From Palsa-461 sp963768185 (GTDB taxonomy: Bacteria > Actinomycetota > Acidimicrobiia > Acidimicrobiales > RAAP-2): DNA of 64,000 nucleotides. This document shows, piece after piece, positions 60,541-64,000 of this stretch. Position numbers and translations under genes: made by a program. The stretch spans positions 868,001 to 932,000 of the forward strand of contig CAVYGS010000004.1 in assembly GCA_963768185.1 (NCBI GenBank). Direction: 5' to 3'. Under the pieces are notes generated by a model, which was not told the DNA's origin, did not search any database, and saw only the letters and a program-made list of their open reading frames with translations. Each line of letters opens with the position of its first letter. The stretch's first letter is position 1.

Positions 60541-61363
60541 GTGACGAGCGACCTCGAAACCATGTCGATAGATCAGGTTGACCGCGAATTGTTGCAGCCA
60601 AATGGTGCCTTACGCGGTCCCGTGAGCGCACGGGTGTTGGTAGTGCATGGCAACCTTTTGGTTGCCCAGGCTTTCGTTTTCGCGCTGATGCAGCAGGGGT
60701 TCAGCGCCCGATTTGTCGTACCGGCGACCGCTAAGCATCTCCAGGATGAAATGGTGTCGTGGAAGCCGCGCTGTGGCCCTTTTGGACGGAAATCTCCCAA
60801 AGGGCGGTCCTGTCGTTGTAGAGATCCTTCGCCGGTCTGGAATCAAGGTCGTTGTCCAGGGGGGCAAGGGGGAACCCGCCGGACTTCGCGAATGCGTTCA
60901 AGCCAGCATTGGAGTAGTCCTCAAATCGAGTGTTGGTTTTGACGAGCTTGTCCAAACGCTGCAAAGGCTTTTGCTCGACAGTCCATCTTCAGAAAGCGAT
61001 TCTTGGTCGCAACGAAAACCTGATATTGAAAGTCGGATGACGTCTCGGCCCTCACCCTTTTTGATATTGACCCCTCGCGAGCAGCACACACTGGCCGAGC
61101 TCATGGAAGAGCAAACAGCTGAAGCGATAGCGAAAGCAGATTGGATCGCACATCCGACAGTGCGTTCGCCACTGAAGTCGATTCTTCAGAAGCTCGGCGT
61201 GAACTCACAGTCAGCTGCGGTGGCCCTGGCACGGCAGCACGGTTGGACGTACTCACTGTCTTCGGAGCTGAGCCAAGGAGCCATCAAGCCGAACTCAATG
61301 AACGGTGAGCTGAGCAGCGAGAATCCGATGGCGGATAGCCTGCTCAGCTCAGATCGACGATGA
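60541..61363 (+). CDS. LuxR/NarL-type response regulator, apparent frameshift
   Basis: A two-domain regulator of about 273 residues. The receiver part starts ARVLVVHGNLLVAQAFVFALM. An extra base near 60772 shifts the frame; corrected, it reads KPRVALLDGNLPKGGPVVVEIL, where the Asp of LLDGN is the phosphorylation site. The C-terminal helix-turn-helix has LTPREQHTLAELM, then VRSPLKSILQKLGVNSQSAAVALARQHGW. GTG 60541 and ATG 60562 are both possible starts. No histidine kinase is adjacent. It is convergent with the c-di-GMP gene, 22 bases apart. Confidence 0.75.
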
Positions 61364-61385
61364 GTCCACTGACGGCTTCGTAGAT

Positions 61386-64000
61386 TCAACCGCTGCGATC
61401 AGCGACTCGAAGATTCTTCCAGCTGTTTCCGGCAGCCAGATGCGTCGCGCCAGGGAAGTACGCCGCCACTTCATCGGGTGGCAGCGGGGGAGCGAAGAGA
61501 AAACCCTGACCGTAGTCACAGCCTTGGAGCTTCAGCATGGACAGTTGGTCGACGTCCTCGATGCCCTCCGCGACCGTGCGGAGGCGGAGGAGCTGGCCAA
61601 GGTGGACGAGCGTGTCCACCAGGGCTTCGGCCGCCGCCGACGTGGTCATCTCGGCGACGAAGGAGCGGTCGATCTTGATCGAGTCCACCGCGAAGCGACT
61701 CAGGTAGCTGAGCGAGGAGTACCCGGTGCCGAAGTCGTCGATGGCCAGCCGGACCCCGAGGGCACGCAGCTTGTCGAACTGGGCGAGCGCCTTGTCGGTG
61801 TCGGCCATGACGCTCGTCTCGGTGATCTCGACGATGAGGGCGCCCGGCTCAAGGCGAGACGACCGCAGGGTGCCGCGGACATCGTCGACGAGGCGCTCAT
61901 CCTGCAGCGTCCGGCCCGAGACGTTGACCGAGATGCTGATCGGGTGGCCGGCGTCGCGCCACACACGGGCCTGTTGGCAGGCCTCCACGAGGACGAAGCG
62001 TCCGACTTCGCCGATCAGGCCTGATTCTTCGAGGGTCGGGATGAACTCGGTTGGTTCGACGACGCCGCGGTGGGGATGACGCCACCGCAACAGCGCCTCG
62101 ACTCCCACGACGTCCATCGTCTCGAGCTCGACGATCGGTTGGTACAGGACGAAGAATTGATCGGCCTCGACAGCGTGGCGCAGTTCGGTCTCGAGCGCAT
62201 GGTGATCGCGCACCGCAATTTGCATCTCTCGCTGGAAGACGACGAATCGGCTCCGCCCCGCCGCCTTGGCCTCGTAGAGGGCGATGTCCCCGTCACGGAG
62301 GAGCTCGCTGCTGTCGAGCCGTTGCCCGACAGCGACTCCGATGCTGGCCGAGATCTGCATCGTGTGGAGCCGCTCGCCGATCCACAGTCGGAAGGGCTCG
62401 TTGAGCGCTTCGAGCAGGCGCTCGGCGACCAGCTCGGGACCCTCGGCCATGGAGAGCCCCTCGGAGAGGACGACGAACTCATCGCCGCCCAAACGTCCGA
62501 CGGTGTCTGTCTCCCGGACCGCCTCGACAAAGCGCGCCGCCACCGCCTTCAAGAGCTCGTCGCCGACCTGGTGGCCGTAGCTGTCGTTCACCTGCTTGAA
62601 CAAGTCAAGGTCCACAAAGAGCAGGCCGACGCCGGAGTTGTAACGGCGGTCCCTCACGAGCATCCGGTCGATCCGATCAAGAATGAGCGTGCGGTTGGGA
62701 AGCCCGGTCAGTGAATCGTGCTGTGACTGGTGGCGGAGTTCCTGGTGGAGCTGGGCGTTGCGCAACCCGACGATGGCGTACCCGGCCAGGCCCTGCAGCC
62801 GTTCGGCCAGGTCGGGCAGGTTCCGCAGGCGCCACGGTCGGTCGGCGACGTCGGCCGTGATCGCACCGATGAGCTGATCGCCGGCATACATGGGAAAGCT
62901 GACCGACAGCGCGGAGCCGATGGCCAAGGACGTCGTCGCGAAAGACGACGTGTCGTCGTGGTGGTCCTGCCAGAGGAGCGACCGCTCCGCCATTCTCCGC
63001 TCGAGGTGGGGAGAGTCTCCGATCGTCTCGCGAACGCGGGCGGCCTCCGCCGGTGTATACCCGCTCAGGGCGACCGTCGCCAAGGCAGCGGCCGAACCCT
63101 GGCGAAGGATGACGATGGCTCGGTCACAGCCGACCACCGAGGGCACGGCGTCGGCCAGCCGTTGCGCGACCTCCTCGACCGTCCCGGGCTCGACGAGAGA
63201 GGCCGACAGCTCGAAGAGCGTCCGGCTGACCGCGGCCTCGCGCCGGGCCTCGTCGAGCGCCATCGCGGAATCGAGGGCTGCCGCGGCCAGGCTCGCATAG
63301 GTCTCGAGGATGGCCTGCTCACCCTGGTTGAAGGCCTGCCCGGGATGCCGGAAGGCGATCAGCCGTCCGTAGCGGGACCGGGCTGAGGTGACCTCGCGCA
63401 CCACGACGTGGGCACGCTGGCTGCCCCCCTCCTCGTCGAGGCTGGCGACATAGTGGCGGGCCGTGGACTCGTCGGTGCCTCGCCAGAACAGGTCGGTGTT
63501 CTCGGTCGGCCCCAGTTCGATCGACAGGATGTGCACCGGTGCCATCACCGTCCGCGCCGCGGCGCGGATGATCTTCGGCAGGACCGACTGGAGGCCCTCG
63601 CCCGACACGAGCTCGGTCATGGTGCGCTGCAACGAGGAGAGGCCGCCTTCGAAGCTCTTTCGATCCTCGGCTGCCCGCACCTCGGCATCCACTTTGTCGA
63701 CCCAGCTGAGTCGGAATCGGCACCAGGTCGCCCCGGTGCACTGGCATGTCTCCTCGACGATCTCGGTTTGGGCGAAGCCAAAGAGCCTTGGGACGAGGCA
63801 GAAGATGCCGATGACGAAGGTGCACAACTCAGGGAAAGGTTCGTAGCCCTCGAACAGACGAAGCCCAATTCGCCACTCGTCGGGACCGATCTCTTCGGTC
63901 TGGTACTCCACGATCGGGAAGATGGCCGTAGCCATGTCCGGCGATCGCAGCACCGCGGCGGGCGAGCCCAGTGACAGCGTCGAAGATCCTGCCTCAGGGG
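61386..64000 (-). CDS. GAF-GGDEF-EAL c-di-GMP turnover protein (5' end beyond the window)
   Basis: At least 870 residues; the frame stays open to the right edge, so the start is missing. Order: an N-terminal region of about 90 residues with EETCQCTGATWCRFRLSW, which resembles Cys-bearing V4R-type sensor domains; a coiled linker; two GAF-like domains (ending LETYASLAAAALDSAM and LQGLAGYAIVGLRNAQL); a GGDEF domain with intact RLGGDEFVVLSEG; and an EAL domain with GVEALLRWRHP, VEITETSVM, IDDFGTGYSSLSYL, KIDRSFV and AEGIED. Both catalytic sites look complete, so synthesis and breakdown of c-di-GMP are possible. Confidence 0.9.
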   Translation of the reverse strand, partial: PEAGSSTLSLGSPAAVLRSPDMATAIFPIVEYQTEEIGPDEWRIGLRLFEGYEPFPELCTFVIGIFCLVPRLFGFAQTEIVEETCQCTGATWCRFRLSWVDKVDAEVRAAEDRKSFEGGLSSLQRTMTELVSGEGLQSVLPKIIRAAARTVMAPVHILSIELGPTENTDLFWRGTDESTARHYVASLDEEGGSQRAHVVVREVTSARSRYGRLIAFRHPGQAFNQGEQAILETYASLAAAALDSAMALDEARREAAVSRTLFELSASLVEPGTVEEVAQRLADAVPSVVGCDRAIVILRQGSAAALATVALSGYTPAEAARVRETIGDSPHLERRMAERSLLWQDHHDDTSSFATTSLAIGSALSVSFPMYAGDQLIGAITADVADRPWRLRNLPDLAERLQGLAGYAIVGLRNAQLHQELRHQSQHDSLTGLPNRTLILDRIDRMLVRDRRYNSGVGLLFVDLDLFKQVNDSYGHQVGDELLKAVAARFVEAVRETDTVGRLGGDEFVVLSEGLSMAEGPELVAERLLEALNEPFRLWIGERLHTMQISASIGVAVGQRLDSSELLRDGDIALYEAKAAGRSRFVVFQREMQIAVRDHHALETELRHAVEADQFFVLYQPIVELETMDVVGVEALLRWRHPHRGVVEPTEFIPTLEESGLIGEVGRFVLVEACQQARVWRDAGHPISISVNVSGRTLQDERLVDDVRGTLRSSRLEPGALIVEITETSVMADTDKALAQFDKLRALGVRLAIDDFGTGYSSLSYLSRFAVDSIKIDRSFVAEMTTSAAAEALVDTLVHLGQLLRLRTVAEGIEDVDQLSMLKLQGCDYGQGFLFAPPLPPDEVAAYFPGATHLAAGNSWKNLRVADRSG

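Noticed and set aside
1..64000. CRISPR arrays, prophage or insertion sequences
   Set aside because: No regularly spaced repeats, phage structural genes, integrase or transposase-like frames were seen.

Overview
This is a high-GC, GTG-start-rich stretch of a bacterial chromosome, most plausibly from an actinobacterium. The Thr-rich cell-envelope proteins, LytR-CpsA-Psr proteins, SUF-only Fe-S assembly and ethylmalonyl-CoA-type genes would fit an uncultured Acidimicrobiia-like lineage, but that placement is inference. Gene density is high and many genes are coupled by 4-base ATGA/GTGA stop-start overlaps.

Layout. 1-4.2 kb (minus): an exported-fibre locus with a TasA-like protein, a LamG-containing paralogue and a SipW/ER-type signal peptidase, followed by an edge-truncated ABC exporter. 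4.5-6.7 kb: a small membrane protein and a LytR-CpsA-Psr protein. 6.8-20.2 kb: branched-chain amino acid biosynthesis. leuA lies behind a Leu-rich leader peptide and terminator; leuD-leuC-greA run on the other strand; leuB-ilvE-cimA lie behind a second leader peptide ending Val-Val-Ile-Ile-Met. An ABC transporter and a glutamine-synthetase-like / SDR / gamma-glutamyl hydrolase cluster sit between them. 20.2-22.7 kb: an EamA transporter and a carboxylesterase. 22.7-24.2 kb: a decayed patch with a broken MarR gene, a Phd/YefM antitoxin with a frameshifted RelE/ParE toxin, and a tRNA-like remnant.

24.2-30.9 kb: a nitroreductase, then a leucine/isovalerate catabolic group (enoyl-CoA hydratase, carboxyltransferase, isovaleryl-CoA-type dehydrogenase, TetR, HMG-CoA lyase) with a palindromic operator candidate in the divergent promoter. 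31.4-33.5 kb: Lgt and an NlpC/P60 hydrolase. 33.7-38.0 kb: a CoA-ester lyase, a long acyl-CoA dehydrogenase and a MaoC hydratase, which together match the last three steps of the ethylmalonyl-CoA pathway. 38.0-44.2 kb: MutY, a Baeyer-Villiger-type monooxygenase, an acyl-CoA ligase, a cupin, a metallo-beta-lactamase-fold protein and an RmlC-like protein.

44.2-56 kb: the SUF Fe-S assembly region. sufB is interrupted by two different LAGLIDADG-containing inteins and is followed by a small Cys protein, sufD, a Rieske ferredoxin and one sufC. A second, convergent operon holds another sufC with sufS and sufU. 56-64 kb: an MBL hydrolase, an acyl-CoA dehydrogenase, an alpha/beta hydrolase-like protein lacking its nucleophile, thiE, an HhH-GPD glycosylase, a frameshifted LuxR-type response regulator, and a GAF-GGDEF-EAL protein that runs off the right edge.

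About ten otherwise well-conserved genes carry apparent single-base indels, often next to G/C runs. This looks more like residual assembly error than mass pseudogenisation and affects how broken genes here should be read. I saw no rRNA, intact tRNA, CRISPR array or insertion sequence.
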